Notes: generated by a model from the sequence alone, not told the origin. A stretch of DNA of 17,768 nucleotides from Suillus spraguei (GCA_016800925.1 JABCPU010001045.1:1-17768); one strand, 5' to 3'; counted from the first letter of the stretch, positions 7,926-17,101 are shown. Program-made: numbers and translations.

Positions 7926-8854
7926 GTATCATGTTGATTGACAAAAATTATATTGAGACGCAGTCTTTACTACTCAAAACCCTAAATTTAGACAATTTGA
8001 AAATTGTGTTCCACATTGCACAATAACAGTAAATCAGAGAGACATGAACTGTTCAAGATTTATAGATAATGGTTCTAGCTATTCAGAACATGTGTTATAA
8101 TCACATGAAGTTGAGAACAACATGTGTAGCAAAGAAATGTTTGTCGGCTAGTGGAAATGCTATTTGGTTTGATAGCGATTGATAACAAAATCTATTATTT
8201 GTTTGTACAAAATTACCTAATCAGTCAGGTGTCTCAGTGAATGACATTTGCCGAAAAACAGGTCTCCTCATTGTTTTGAACATCAAGCTCAAACTGTCGC
8301 ATGTTTTTCTTTGAAAATTTAGGTGTGTATTCTAGAGATAGGCTACTTGGTTGGAAAAATTAATTTACTGTCTCAAAGAGCTGTTAATGGCTGTAGTACA
8401 TAATTACAACAATTAGCATAATTCTGCATTGATTGTTACATTATCATGTTTGACCTTGTAGAGGAAAGAAGTGTTCTTCATTTTCTTATACCTGCTTCTG
8501 ATGTAAAAGCTATGTCTGAAAGCCAGAATCTTCCATAGAAAAAAGACATGTCCACTGAGTGAGCAGCGGTAAAAAGGTGTAGTAAATGACTTTCCATAGG
8601 CTGAAATATTCTGATTAGAATATCATATCATATATTTACCCTTATTAGGCAGGTGTGCCACGATGCTGCTGTTCATTTTCAGTCAGTTTGTAATTGTGTG
8701 TCATCTACCCCCCTCCCCCCCCAATAGACTTTACAGACAACTTCCATCTGTTTTAGGCCACTAACACCAGTGATATATGCTGATATCTCTCTCCCACCAC
8801 TATCTAGGTGCCCAGTATGACATGCTCAGTTCTCTACACCCTGCAATGGAGTTA
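7926..8854. other. AT-rich stretch with no recognisable feature
   Basis: No supported gene, RNA gene or repeat relative within the window was seen. A C-run (about 8707-8722) is the only low-complexity tract. This is the 3' flank of gene D on the minus strand. Confidence 0.5.
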
Positions 8855-9156
8855 CTACTTGACCTGTCTGTGACCGGTATCTCCAATCTTCCCCAATGCA
8901 ACTTGGCACCCTTGTATCTCCTCCAGTTCCATGCGCAGAGACATCCTCATGAGAAATTGGTGTCTCATACCATGCTTGTGCAAAGCCTGCAGTAAGTAGC
9001 AAGGAGAAGGTGGATGCATCAACACCCATTGTAGTGATGAAGGCTCTATCATGTTGACTGTCATATAGTACCTTCCATGGGGTGTTGATGCAAGGATTTG
9101 GAAGTAGTTGGGGTCGGCAAAGGTACAAATGATATGGGTGCCAAGGTCAATGTGCT
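8855..9156 (-). CDS. Last exon of an unidentified small gene ('gene D'), interrupted by the hAT element
   Basis: I do not recognise the family. On the minus strand an exon of about 99 codons, ending in a stop at 8857-8855, starts after an acceptor (GACAAG) at 9157. It includes HIDLGTHIICTFADPNYF, YYMTVNMIEPSSLQW and PPSPCYLLQALHKHG. Its upstream part lies across the hAT element at 16545-16474. Removing hAT and one copy of its 8-bp duplication leaves a 46-nt intron (GTGCTC..GACAAG), and the exons join in frame as AKHL-EHIDLG. The open join without stops supports real coding sequence. It could equally be an exon of an older mobile gene. Confidence 0.45.
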
Positions 9157-9162
9157 CTTGTC
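9155..9162. repeat. hAT target-site duplication, left
   Basis: CTCTTGTC, identical to 16426-16433. An 8-bp duplication is the hallmark of hAT transposition. Confidence 0.9.
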
Positions 9163-9169
9163 TAGTGAT

Positions 9170-9320
9170 GTGCATGGCCCGGCTTCAAGCTGTGAGCTGG
9201 GCCAAGCCGGGCCTAAATAGGCTGAGCCAAGCTGGGCCAAACTCATGGCTTGACAACGGCTTTGGCTTGGCTTGAGATGTTTGAAAGCCCAAGCTGGTGG
9301 CCCAGGCTGTGGCTTTACCA
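9170..9320 (+). repeat. hAT left subterminal repeats
   Basis: Many copies of GGCCAAGC, GGCTTGG and GGGCC in both orientations, mirrored by 16270-16415 at the other end. GC-rich against an AT-rich surrounding. Confidence 0.75.
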
Positions 9321-9685
9321 CTTAGTCATCATTCTGCGGATTTGTCACTGACCTTTGATCTTCTAGATTTATTTGTGTATCCATTGTTATCCTTTTAGGC
9401 TTCGACAATGACAATAACATGATATATGTCTGAATGATCAGTGAGTCGCCCTATGTGATGCTTCTAAGGCTTGATGATACTCACTTTAGTATTAGTGGCA
9501 TCACAAATGTGTCTGACATTGCTGTTTTCAGTAGCTTACTTTCCTATGCGAGCTCTCATATATTGCTGCCTTGATGGACCAATCATGGTGATGTCGGTAG
9601 TTCATGTCAGGTAAAATCATTCGCAACTACACTAGTACATCTCCCCACTTACTCAAAACTATCTAGCATTCCTACCTACTGGCCA
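9321..9685 (+). other. hAT 5' region before the transposase start
   Basis: No gene. This should be the promoter and leader of the hAT transposase; no clear TATA box was picked out. Confidence 0.4.
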
Positions 9686-10551
9686 ATGTCTGGCGTGATT
9701 CACACAGACAGCGACAATGAGCCTTGCATGGTGCGCCCGGCATGCAAAACTAAACCCACTGCTGCACTTCTCCAGCATTCCGAGAAGGCAGTGCTCCCAT
9801 CACAGACAAAAGCTATTAACAATTTCCGGGCTGCAGAGGCTGCGAAGCAGACCACGCAGACCCCTGCACCCATACCTAGCAAAAGCAAACAGGTATGAAG
9901 TGATAATGATGACTTCGACAATGATGATGATGATGCCCAAAAAGACGATGACGACACGGAGATATGGGAGAATGCATGCGTTAATCCAAAGTGTTAGTAC
10001 CATCATCTACCATGAAAAATGATCTACTAACACCACTCATCCATCAGCAAAAAAGAGACATGTTGAGGCCCAGCCAGATGATGTTGACACAGATGGCATC
10101 CCCATCGACATTGATGTCCAATCAATGGTTGATGTGTCCCTGACATGTGAAGGTAAAACTGCTGACATTGATCAATTTTTTGGGTTGGTGTTCGAGAAAA
10201 CAGGAATGAATGGGAAGGTAAAGAAGCACCAAAAATGCAAGGGCTGCTCGTAAGACTCCATTGTCATTGATTTTGTTCACACACTCACTCATATTTCATT
10301 TTTTGTGAATGAACCTACAACCCTTTGTTGGCATGCAGAAGCCAATTTTGTGGTATGTGTTTGTTATCACTGCAAATATAAACTGACAAGTACTATCACG
10401 CAGGGAAAATACCGCACTTGGGCCAAAACAACTCGATTTGAATCGATGCTGCCTGGTGACATCAAGGATCACAAAGAGAAAGCTGTGCACGTTCAACAGG
10501 TCATCAACTCACATTTAACCAAACAAAAGCTTGCGGAGCGGGTGGTCCCAT

Positions 10552-10567
10552 ACTCTGATACTCTGAT
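10552..10567 (+). repeat. 8-bp tandem duplication in hAT exon 3
   Basis: ACTCTGAT occurs twice in direct succession (10552-10559, 10560-10567) within the family motif VVPYSDKLFK. It shifts the frame by 8 nt; deleting one copy restores the motif. Clean 8-bp duplications can be left by hAT excision, or by replication slippage. Confidence 0.7.
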
Positions 10568-10618
10568 AAGCTATTCAAGACAGTGGCTATTGAATGGCTT
10601 ATAGCAACAGACCAGGTG

Positions 10619-11387
10619 TGTCATATACCATACTTCTAATCTCAGATCCGATCATATCCGTCCAGATCCGATCGTTTCCATATCCGTCCGGTCCACAGAT
10701 CCTGTCCGGACCACCCTCCCGAATGTACTCACTTCTCGCACCTTAACTCCCTGGTGAACATCTGCGTCTATCTCCTTTCGTCATTTCTCCTACTACCGGT
10801 ACTCCGGCTGTTTATATTTCCGTCCTGTGTTACTGATCCGTTTCCTGTGTTCATTTCCGATTCATGCTTACTGATCCGCTGTGCAATAACTAATAGACTT
10901 CCGTTACACTTCGTACATAGCCCTCGGTCCCGGACTTACTAATTATCCGTCTTAGAAACTTACTGTATATAAACCACTTGTAGATCTCAGTAGAACCTTA
11001 GTTCGAATATCATCTTAGATTCTACTCATTCTGCCTCCTCCGGACTTAAGCCACTCTCCGCTTTAAGTCACCTTCCGAGACTTAGGATTGACTCCTATAG
11101 TCTATACCTCCGACTCTATCTTCGGATAGTCCATCTCCGTTAGTTTCTAGTTAGGAACTCGTTCCGAAACTAGCCTTAATCTCTGTCCTCTCCTTACATT
11201 CCGAATTACCTTCGGACGTGTTATATCCGACACCTTCGGACACCCGGATCCGTCGCGCAACCCCTTCCGGGTCTTCGGACGAATAACTCCTCCCTGAAAT
11301 AAGGGGCATTACTCGAGAAAGGGGCACAGTGTACGAACTGAGGCCAAAGCCCTTCAGATCTCTCTACCCTTGAGTACAGTCTTAACA
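10619..11387 (+). mobile_element. Solo LTR (LTR2), 769 bp, at a hAT splice donor
   Basis: Runs TGTCATATACC .. GTCTTAACA with a perfect 5-bp duplication AGGTG on both sides (10614-10618 and 11388-11392). It is the reverse complement relative of LTR1 (5463-6211), with clear similarity along its length. TATATAAA at 10966-10973 suggests plus orientation. Different target duplications show that LTR1 and LTR2 are independent insertions, not two ends of one element. Its target is the 5' splice site of the intron after the hAT segment ending at 10615 (CAG/GTGTGT). Short open frames inside are not genes. Confidence 0.88.
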
Positions 11388-12360
11388 AGGTGTGTATGTA
11401 CTGTTCAATGGTAGTTCTATTGTTAATATTTGGTGTCTTTAGCCGATACAAGCCCTTGAACATCCGAAATTCAAGGACATGATTGACGTGGCTGCTCGTG
11501 CAACTAACGGCATCAAAATTCCTGGAAGGAAGGCAACACATGCAGAGATCATGCATATATTTAAGAACCACTCAACAAAGCTCAAGGTGACTTTAAATGT
11601 ATGTCTACTGATTCTTGCCATCTCGCTGTATATTATCTGATGGGTATTTTCAGAGTGACAAAGTTCATGGGGCCATCAATATCACCTGCAATGCGTGGCA
11701 AGCCAGCAATGCAGATGGTTATTTTGCTGTTACAGGTCATTGTATTCAGGAAGACAGTCCCTTGACGTGGGACTGCCGAAGTGTGCTGCTTGGGTTTATG
11801 AAATTGAACAATGCCCATAATGGAAAATGACTCGGTGGCGCACTGTACAAGGTATTGGACTGAGTTGGCATTGCGCATAAACTCGGTCATGTTACCTGTG
11901 ATAATGCTGCCAACAACAGTACAATGCTCGAGGAATTCGCATGGATATACCATCAGCAATACAAAAAGGTGTTCCCTTGGCGTGAATGGAAAAAAAGCAA
12001 GTCATTATATTATTGTACTTCATATCTAACAGTTTGGGTAGCTGTCTAGCCCACATTGTTAATCTCGGAACACAAACTTTACTCAGTACTTATAGTAAAT
12101 CTCTGCACTATACTCCACATGACCCCAAGGCACACAAACCTGACACTTCGAAGATGGATGAGCATGATGAGATAGGACTAGTCTGCACCATTTGCGTCAA
12201 GGTCTATATCATCTTTACCTCGCTATAACTGACTAACGATTTAATAGGAACACTCATTGGCAAATCAGAAGGAGCTTTACAAGCGAGTTCAAGAGAAGGC
12301 TGGTGTCATATCTCCAACCCAGTTGCTTCTTGATATGAAGGTTTGGTGGTCATCAACATA

Positions 12361-12571
12361 CAGTGGCTCAAAAAACTGTCCGCATGTTTTGACATTTTTC
12401 ACTATCTATGATATTGTGTGAGAATGAACAAATTCCTCAAGGACATACTTATACCACATTGTAGTATGGCTTCAGGGCTTTTATTTGAGCCCTACACTGT
12501 GGGAATCGGCGGAGATATGGTGGAGATATAAGGCTTATAAAATGATGACTCATGTGGACAGTTTTTTTGAG
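12361..12571 (+). repeat. Tc1/mariner left terminal inverted repeat
   Basis: Pairs with 13766-13978. It carries the motif CTCAAAAAACTGTCCGCATG at its outer end and an inverted near-copy (CATGTGGACAGTTTTTTTGAG, read on plus) at its inner end. Confidence 0.9.
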
Positions 12572-12721
12572 TGTATATTAAAACTATATAAATCATTATT
12601 TATGACACCATAAAAATCATGCCACTATTATATAAATTATAAAGTGGTGTCATTATGTTATTTTATGACTATATCTAACTATATAAACCAGAATATCTCA
12701 TGTATCATAGTCATAATCACC

Positions 12722-13738
12722 ATGAAAGCCATCTCCTCTGCTCAAAGAGATAATATCCTCTCTCTGTCTTATGCTGGCCTCTCTGCTCGCCAAATTTCCT
12801 CTAGAACTGGAGTATGCAAGTCCACTGTGGCCAAGTTCATCAAAGAAAGCCACCCAGACAAGGAAAACTCTTGTGGAGGACGTCCATCCAAGCTTACCTC
12901 TACTGACAAAAGGGCTATTATCCAACATATCACTACAGGAAAGGCTGATAACGCTGTCCAAGCCACCCATTATATCAATTCCACCATCACTACCCCTGTC
13001 TCTTCACAAACTGTGAGGAATGTTCTCAAGGCAGCTCATCTCAAGGCAGTAACAAAGAAGAAAAAGCCTCTTCTCTCCATCAAACATAGGCAGAGAAGAC
13101 TAGCCTTTGCCTTAGCTCATCAACACTGGACTGTAGAGGACTGGAAGCGTGTTATATGGTCAGATGAGACCAAAATCAATAGGATTGGGTCAGATGGGAA
13201 GGTGTATGTATGGAAAAAGAAGGGAGATGGCCTAACAGACAGAGAGGTTAATGGGACTGTCAAGTTTGGAGGAGGTTCTTTAATGGTATGGGGCTGTATG
13301 GGATGGAATGGTGTGGGAATGCTTGCTGAGGTTGAGGGGAAGATGAATGCTGAGCAGTATGTGGACATTTTAAATGACCACTTGCTGCCTAGCTTGGCAG
13401 AATCAGGGATTGATGAAGAAGATATCATTTTCCAACAGGATAATGATCCCAAGCACACATCCAGAAGAGCTAGGGAATGGTTTGAAGAACATAACATCAA
13501 TGTTCTTGACTGGTTAGCACAGTCTCCTGATGTCAATGTCATTGAACATCTCTGGGGAACACTCAAGAAAAAGCTTCAAGCCTATGAAAACCCCCCTAAA
13601 GGAGTATGGGAGCTTTGGGAGAGAGTAGCAGTGGAATGGGGGAAGATCACAGCTGAGGATTGCCAGAAATTAATTGAGAGTATGCCTAGAAGGATAGAGG
13701 CAGTAATTAAAGCCAAGGGAGGTCATACAAAATACTAG
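12722..13738 (+). CDS. Tc1/mariner transposase, DD34E, 338 residues
   Basis: Cut-and-paste transposase that binds its terminal repeats and moves the element into TA sites in the nucleus. The ATG at 12722 (context ATCACCATGA) gives 338 residues, normal for Tc1 proteins; the frame is open further upstream but only without an ATG in comparable context. N-terminal paired-type helix-turn-helix domains span about residues 5-110 (LSARQISSRTGVCKSTVAKF at 20-39), with a GRPS hinge at 53-56. The catalytic domain has D148 in WSDETK, D240 in FQQDNDPKHTS and E275 in VNVIEHLWG. Exactly 34 residues lie between the second Asp and the Glu, the DD34E signature. All catalytic residues are present and there are no stops or shifts, so the protein could be active. 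Confidence 0.95.
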   Translation: MKAISSAQRDNILSLSYAGLSARQISSRTGVCKSTVAKFIKESHPDKENSCGGRPSKLTSTDKRAIIQHITTGKADNAVQATHYINSTITTPVSSQTVRNVLKAAHLKAVTKKKKPLLSIKHRQRRLAFALAHQHWTVEDWKRVIWSDETKINRIGSDGKVYVWKKKGDGLTDREVNGTVKFGGGSLMVWGCMGWNGVGMLAEVEGKMNAEQYVDILNDHLLPSLAESGIDEEDIIFQQDNDPKHTSRRAREWFEEHNINVLDWLAQSPDVNVIEHLWGTLKKKLQAYENPPKGVWELWERVAVEWGKITAEDCQKLIESMPRRIEAVIKAKGGHTKY

Positions 13739-13765
13739 AATACCTGGTTATTACTGTAAAATACT

Positions 13766-13978
13766 TGAGTCAAAAAACTGTCCGCATGAGTCACCATTTT
13801 GTGAGCCTTGTATCTCCACCATATCTCCACCGATTCCCACGGTGTAGGGCTCAAATGAAAGCCCTGAAGCCATACTACAATGTGGTATAAGCATGTTTTT
13901 GAGGCATTTGTTTGTTCTCACACAATATTATAGATAGTGAAAAATGCCAAAACATGCGGACAGTTTTTTGAGCCACTG
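13766..13978 (-). repeat. Tc1/mariner right terminal inverted repeat
   Basis: Mirror of 12361-12571, with the same outer motif and an inner inverted copy (CAAAAAACTGTCCGCATGAG at 13771-13790). The outer end is GCCACTG followed by TA. Confidence 0.9.
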
Positions 13979-14024
13979 TATGTCATGCTCAATCGCGCTG
14001 AGAATAGCAACAAGGTGTGTCTGT

Positions 14025-14939
14025 TGTAGTGAACAAAGTCACACTGACCATGAAAGTGCTGTTTTACACAAGTTTCTCATCACTGCCTACAGCGGCTACT
14101 GAGAAAATCCCTATAGCGAGCATTACCCCTTTTTGCTTCGCCAGTACTGTTTTTGCTCCATGGATCCTTGCCCCTTACCGAATCTCGCTACCAATGTCCT
14201 CCTGTCCATTCCATTTCCGTCTATGATCCATTGGTGCATAGCATATTCATTTCCGCCATTACTAAAGCTACGGCAAGACTTACCTTACCTTCCGTCACAC
14301 CGCTTGCTCGCTGCATGCCTCTTAGCTAAATATCTCTATCTCACTACCATTCTCGCTATGTATTCCAGCCGTTCATGGTACATGTTAAAAAGGACTCTTC
14401 GCACATTCCGGTACTTTTACTTTTCCCTCTATGGTACACACGGTACTTAGGAATTGTCACCACTACTGTCTCTAACAGAATAAAGTCTTTCGCCGAAGTC
14501 ACTATCTCTTAAGAATTGTTTTACTGCTGCACGCACCACCGCTCTTTACCGCTTTCACACACTTCACCGCTTGCGCTACGCTTTCCCGGGCTTCACCGCT
14601 TGTTTTACCGCCAGTTTCCCACGCCTTACCGCAGTTTTACTGCACACACTACTGCAGTTTTACCGCTCACACTACCGCTACTTTACCGCTATCTTCCCGC
14701 ACTCTACCGCTATTTTACCGCAAATTTCCCACGGAGCGGAGGTCACCGCTAGCATCTCGCTACCTCTGATGGCAGTCTTGCACCACAGGTTGGGCATTAT
14801 TGAACTATATTAACTTAGCATTCCCTTTAGGGTTGAACGCTCTTGCTTTGCAAGTGAAGCAGACTAGATGGAGTGCAAGACTCACATACTAGTTTAGGCT
14901 GTGGTTCATCTACAGCCCAGGCTAGATTGTATCTTTATA
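14025..14939 (+). repeat. Repeat E, single copy in a hAT intron
   Basis: Lies inside the hAT intron 14015-14981. It runs from TGTAGTGAACAAAG to GTATCTTTATA. The right half is the reverse complement of 5010-5458: end block with CCCTTTAGGG, the GACCTCCAGTCCATGG-like block and the ACCGC sub-repeats. The left half matches 4530-4700 and, in inverse, 6212-6500. It contains the single CTAAC site (14472-14476) that is duplicated around LTR1 in the other copy. It has no convincing reading frame and no clear target duplication; exact ends are approximate. Confidence 0.6.
14520..14735 (+). repeat. ACCGC sub-repeat cluster within repeat E
   Basis: About a dozen spaced copies of ACCGC(T), many as TTTTACCGC or CACTACCGC at 10-20 bp intervals. 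The reverse-complement cluster (GCGGTAAAA) is at about 5225-5410 in the inverted E copy. Arrays near one end like this are typical of transposase-binding subterminal repeats; function is not shown. Confidence 0.6.
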
Positions 14940-16269
14940 CCATAATAGCTTACAACTGCCTGTGCTCATATCAGTTCTCAGCATCTCAATATTTTTGTAC
15001 ATGAGATGGGCTTGCAGGAGCACAATCTTAGAAAGTACGCCAAAATAGATTATTTGAGGTTGATGAGTGTGGAATGGATTCGTGTTGGACAGTTTGCAGA
15101 CCTGCTTCTGGTGCATGTATTTCAAGTTCAAATGATTTCATGTAATGACTAATGTATTGTTTTATTGCAAGTATGCGGACATTGCCCAGCAGAAATTCTC
15201 GTCAGATGCAGGGACCACACTACACCTTGCAGTTCCTGCACTCAAGGCACTCAATAAGGCATGGTCTTCTCGTGCAGGCCAGCCAAAGTATTCTTGTTTT
15301 GCACCAGCACTGGATGCAGCTGCCGACAAGATCAACAAGTACAATGAGAAGACAACTGAGTCTCCCACATATGTTATGACTATGGGTTTGTCTGTGTACT
15401 AGTTAGCTCATATCATGTTTGCTAACACTCAATGCAAGTGCTCAACCCCATGGGAAAAATGGCATATTTCAAAAAAAACTGGCCAGAGGATCTTCAACAA
15501 GATGTGCTGGCATGTGCGGAACAACTGGTATGTCAATAATGTGTTGTACATATCTTAATCTTTGACAAGTGTGAAAATTTAAAGCTCGCTACCTCGAAAT
15601 GGGTGCGCATGTGTCAGCACCCCAAACTCGCATCAAGATGGGAAAGGTGAGCAGCCTCAAAAAGCTCATTCACCAAACTCAAAGCTCAGGTGAAGATGAG
15701 GATATTCCAGTGGCAGTGGCAGCACCATTGGCGTCAGCTCAACCATGGCAGGCTGATTTTACGAAGTATATGGACACATTGGAAGCAGCACCTCTGCCTG
15801 GGATGTGCACCATTCAATGGTGGGGTGTATGTTCATCCATTTTCTCACTGTTTTATATTACTTACCTTTCCTTTGCACAAGATCAATGCCCAGAGATATG
15901 GGCTGGTGTGGTCTTCAATTGCGCGAGACTATTTGTCAATTATGGCATTGTCCATCTCCAGCAAGCGCACTTTTTCTCAGGGCAGGATAACCATCAGCAA
16001 ACCCCACAATCACCTTAAAGGAGACATTGTCGAGGCCCTCCAGTGTGTAAAATGTGCTATCTGCCATGACCTCCTTTTCCGCAAGCCAGTGCCATTGTCC
16101 CTCATGGAAGATGTGTTTGAGATTGAAGAGGAATCTGGTGAGAAGTCTGAGGTTGAAGATGAGGGTTGGGATGGTATATTTCTCAAAGACACTCACTGTG
16201 ATGACTCAAAATCCAATATTGACATTGATTTACTGTAGTATCTATGTTGAATACATATCTTGTACAATA

Positions 16270-16415
16270 TTGCATATTTTACATGCTTGGGCCATGGCTT
16301 GGGCCAGAGCCAGGCCAAAGCCAGCCGGCTTTCACGGCTTTGGCCTGGATTTTTGACGAGCCAGAGCTGTCTGAAGCCAGGCCAAAGCCATGGCTTTTGG
16401 GCCAAGCTGGGCTGG
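16270..16415 (-). repeat. hAT right subterminal repeats
   Basis: Repeated GGCCAAAGCC, GGGCCATGG and GGCTTTGGCC motifs, the inverted counterpart of 9170-9320. Short open frames crossing it are artefacts of the repeats. Confidence 0.75.
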
Positions 16416-16425
16416 AACATCACTA

Positions 16426-16433
16426 CTCTTGTC
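16426..16433. repeat. hAT target-site duplication, right
   Basis: CTCTTGTC, identical to 9155-9162 and directly abutting the right terminal inverted repeat. Confidence 0.9.
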
Positions 16434-16473
16434 ATGATACCTCACTCCTGGCAATGATAGCAGCAGTGAGCAC

Positions 16474-16545
16474 CTAAGTGTTTAGCCTCATCTTTGCTGA
16501 GAAGCAGCTGCTGGATTCCAAGGATATTGTCCATCAAGGACCAGA
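16474..16545 (-). CDS. Upstream exon of 'gene D', on the far side of the hAT element
   Basis: The minus strand encodes 23 codons ending KDEAKHL plus one base of a split codon. They are bounded by an acceptor-like TTTAG (16546-16550) and a donor GT at 16473-16472. An ATG at 16534-16532 could instead be the start, giving a protein of about 120 residues with the exon at 9156-8855. Frame and phase fit the downstream exon exactly. The 515-bp solo LTR lies 36 bp upstream. Assignment depends on the splice reconstruction. Confidence 0.4.
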
Positions 16546-16581
16546 CTAAATTTAATTGAATGAGTGTATGGGGGATTATTC

Positions 16582-17096
16582 TGATAAGATTATAGCCGGA
16601 GTATAGGGGGAAAGAATCCAGAAGGTTTCTGGATGAGTTTCCAATGAAATTTCTGAAGGGAATCTGGAGGAGGTTTCTGAGATGTTTTCCAGAGGTATTC
16701 CGGAAATAGGGGTTCCAGAAGAGCGGACTAAAATAGGAACCGGAAAGGAATGGAAATTCAGTTTATAGGAGTAGAGTGAATTTCGGTACAGAATAGATTT
16801 CTTATTTTGACCCTTATAACTTGTAGTTTACATGTTGTTCTTATACTAAATATGTATGGAGTATCTCTGTCATCATCTCCAATGATATGACGGAGTCTGG
16901 AGTAAGTAGCTGTACACTATGCTATCATTGCTATGGATGAGTGTTAGTCCACTCCGCTACTTGACAGGTAGTCCAGTGATTTAGAGGAGTAACCTAATCC
17001 GGATGACAGGTCACATGACCAGAAATACTTCCGGATATCATTTCCGGATATCTCTATCTTCTTCCAGATAGGGGCTATCAGATGCAGATTCTAACA
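16582..17096 (-). mobile_element. Solo LTR (LTR3), 515 bp, possibly Ty1/copia-type
   Basis: On plus it starts TGATAAGATTATAGCC and ends GATTCTAACA, with the perfect 5-bp duplication TATTC on both sides (16577-16581, 17097-17101). Read on minus it begins TGTTAGAATC, a start common among copia-type LTRs; the superfamily is a guess. It is rich in TCCGGA/TTCCGGAA motifs. It is unrelated to LTR1/LTR2 and to the gag-associated LTR. It lies upstream of the gene D exon at 16545-16474. Confidence 0.7.
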
Positions 17097-17101
17097 TATT
17101 C

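Larger units (their letters stand above)
12361..13978 (+). mobile_element. Complete Tc1/mariner transposon, 1618 bp
   Basis: Terminal inverted repeats of about 210 bp start CAGTGGCTCAAAAAACTG. The element is flanked by TA on both sides (12359-12360 and 13979-13980), the canonical Tc1/mariner target duplication. Removing it with one TA restores the hAT reading frame exactly (WWSSTY-VMLNR), which proves both boundaries. The TIRs are about 90% or more identical. The single transposase gene is uninterrupted. This is the youngest-looking element in the window after the gag-bearing retrotransposon. Confidence 0.95.
9686..16238 (+). pseudogene. hAT transposase pseudogene (BED finger, hAT dimerisation domain), about 12 exons
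   Basis: Family-like segments follow in order: 9686-10249 (acidic region, BED-type start with KCKGC), about 10339-10615 (KYRTWAKTTRFESMLPGDIK), 11443-11598 (PIQALEHPKFKDMIDVAAR), 11654-12000 (WQASNADGYFAVTGH, GHVTCDNAANN), 12042-12201 (CLAHIVNLGTQ), 12248-12360 continued at 13981-14014 (QLLLDMKV, WWSSTYVMLNR), 14982-15110 (NIFVHEMGLQEHN), 15172-15385 (AQQKFSSDAGTTLHLAVPAL), 15439-15527, 15585-15826 (CTIQWWG) and 15882-16238 (ARDYLSIMALSISS, ISKPHNHLKGDIVEALQC; stop at 16236-16238). About 890 codons in all. Introns of 41-57 nt have GT..AG ends. Damage: TGA at 9896-9898, 10020-10022, 11828-11830 and 11861-11863, a 1-nt shift near 9992, and an 8-bp duplication at 10552-10567. The expected first catalytic Asp is Asn (codon 11690-11692), and the Glu of SERxFS is Lys (15963-15965). 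It cannot encode active transposase. Confidence 0.9.
9163..16425 (+). mobile_element. Complete hAT transposon (7263 bp) containing three nested insertions
   Basis: The ends are imperfect terminal inverted repeats: left TAGTGATGTGCATGGCCCGGC, right (reverse complement) TAGTGATGTTCCAGCCCAGC. Both are flanked by the perfect 8-bp duplication CTCTTGTC. Subterminal regions (9170-9320 and 16270-16415) are packed with GGCCAAGC/GCTTGGCC-type motifs, probable transposase-binding repeats. The element carries a multi-exon transposase pseudogene. Subtracting the solo LTR, the Tc1/mariner element and the E copy leaves about 3.95 kb, ordinary for a fungal hAT. It lies in an intron boundary of gene D, transcribed in the opposite direction to that gene. 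Confidence 0.92.

Noticed and set aside
5463..11387. LTR1 and LTR2 as the two ends of one retrotransposon
   Set aside because: They are in opposite orientation, each has its own perfect 5-bp duplication (GTTAG and AGGTG), and no retrotransposon genes lie between them.
13120..13566. Minus-strand frame of 148 codons
   Set aside because: Antisense shadow of the Tc1/mariner transposase gene.
9686..16238. hAT gene as a domesticated host protein
   Set aside because: It retains flanking inverted repeats and a target duplication, carries several stops and frameshifts, and is broken by other transposons, so it is a dead element, not a conserved host gene.
16193..16477. Overlapping frames rich in Trp/Pro/Gly at 16193-16477
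   Set aside because: Produced by hAT subterminal GGCCAAGC-type repeats.
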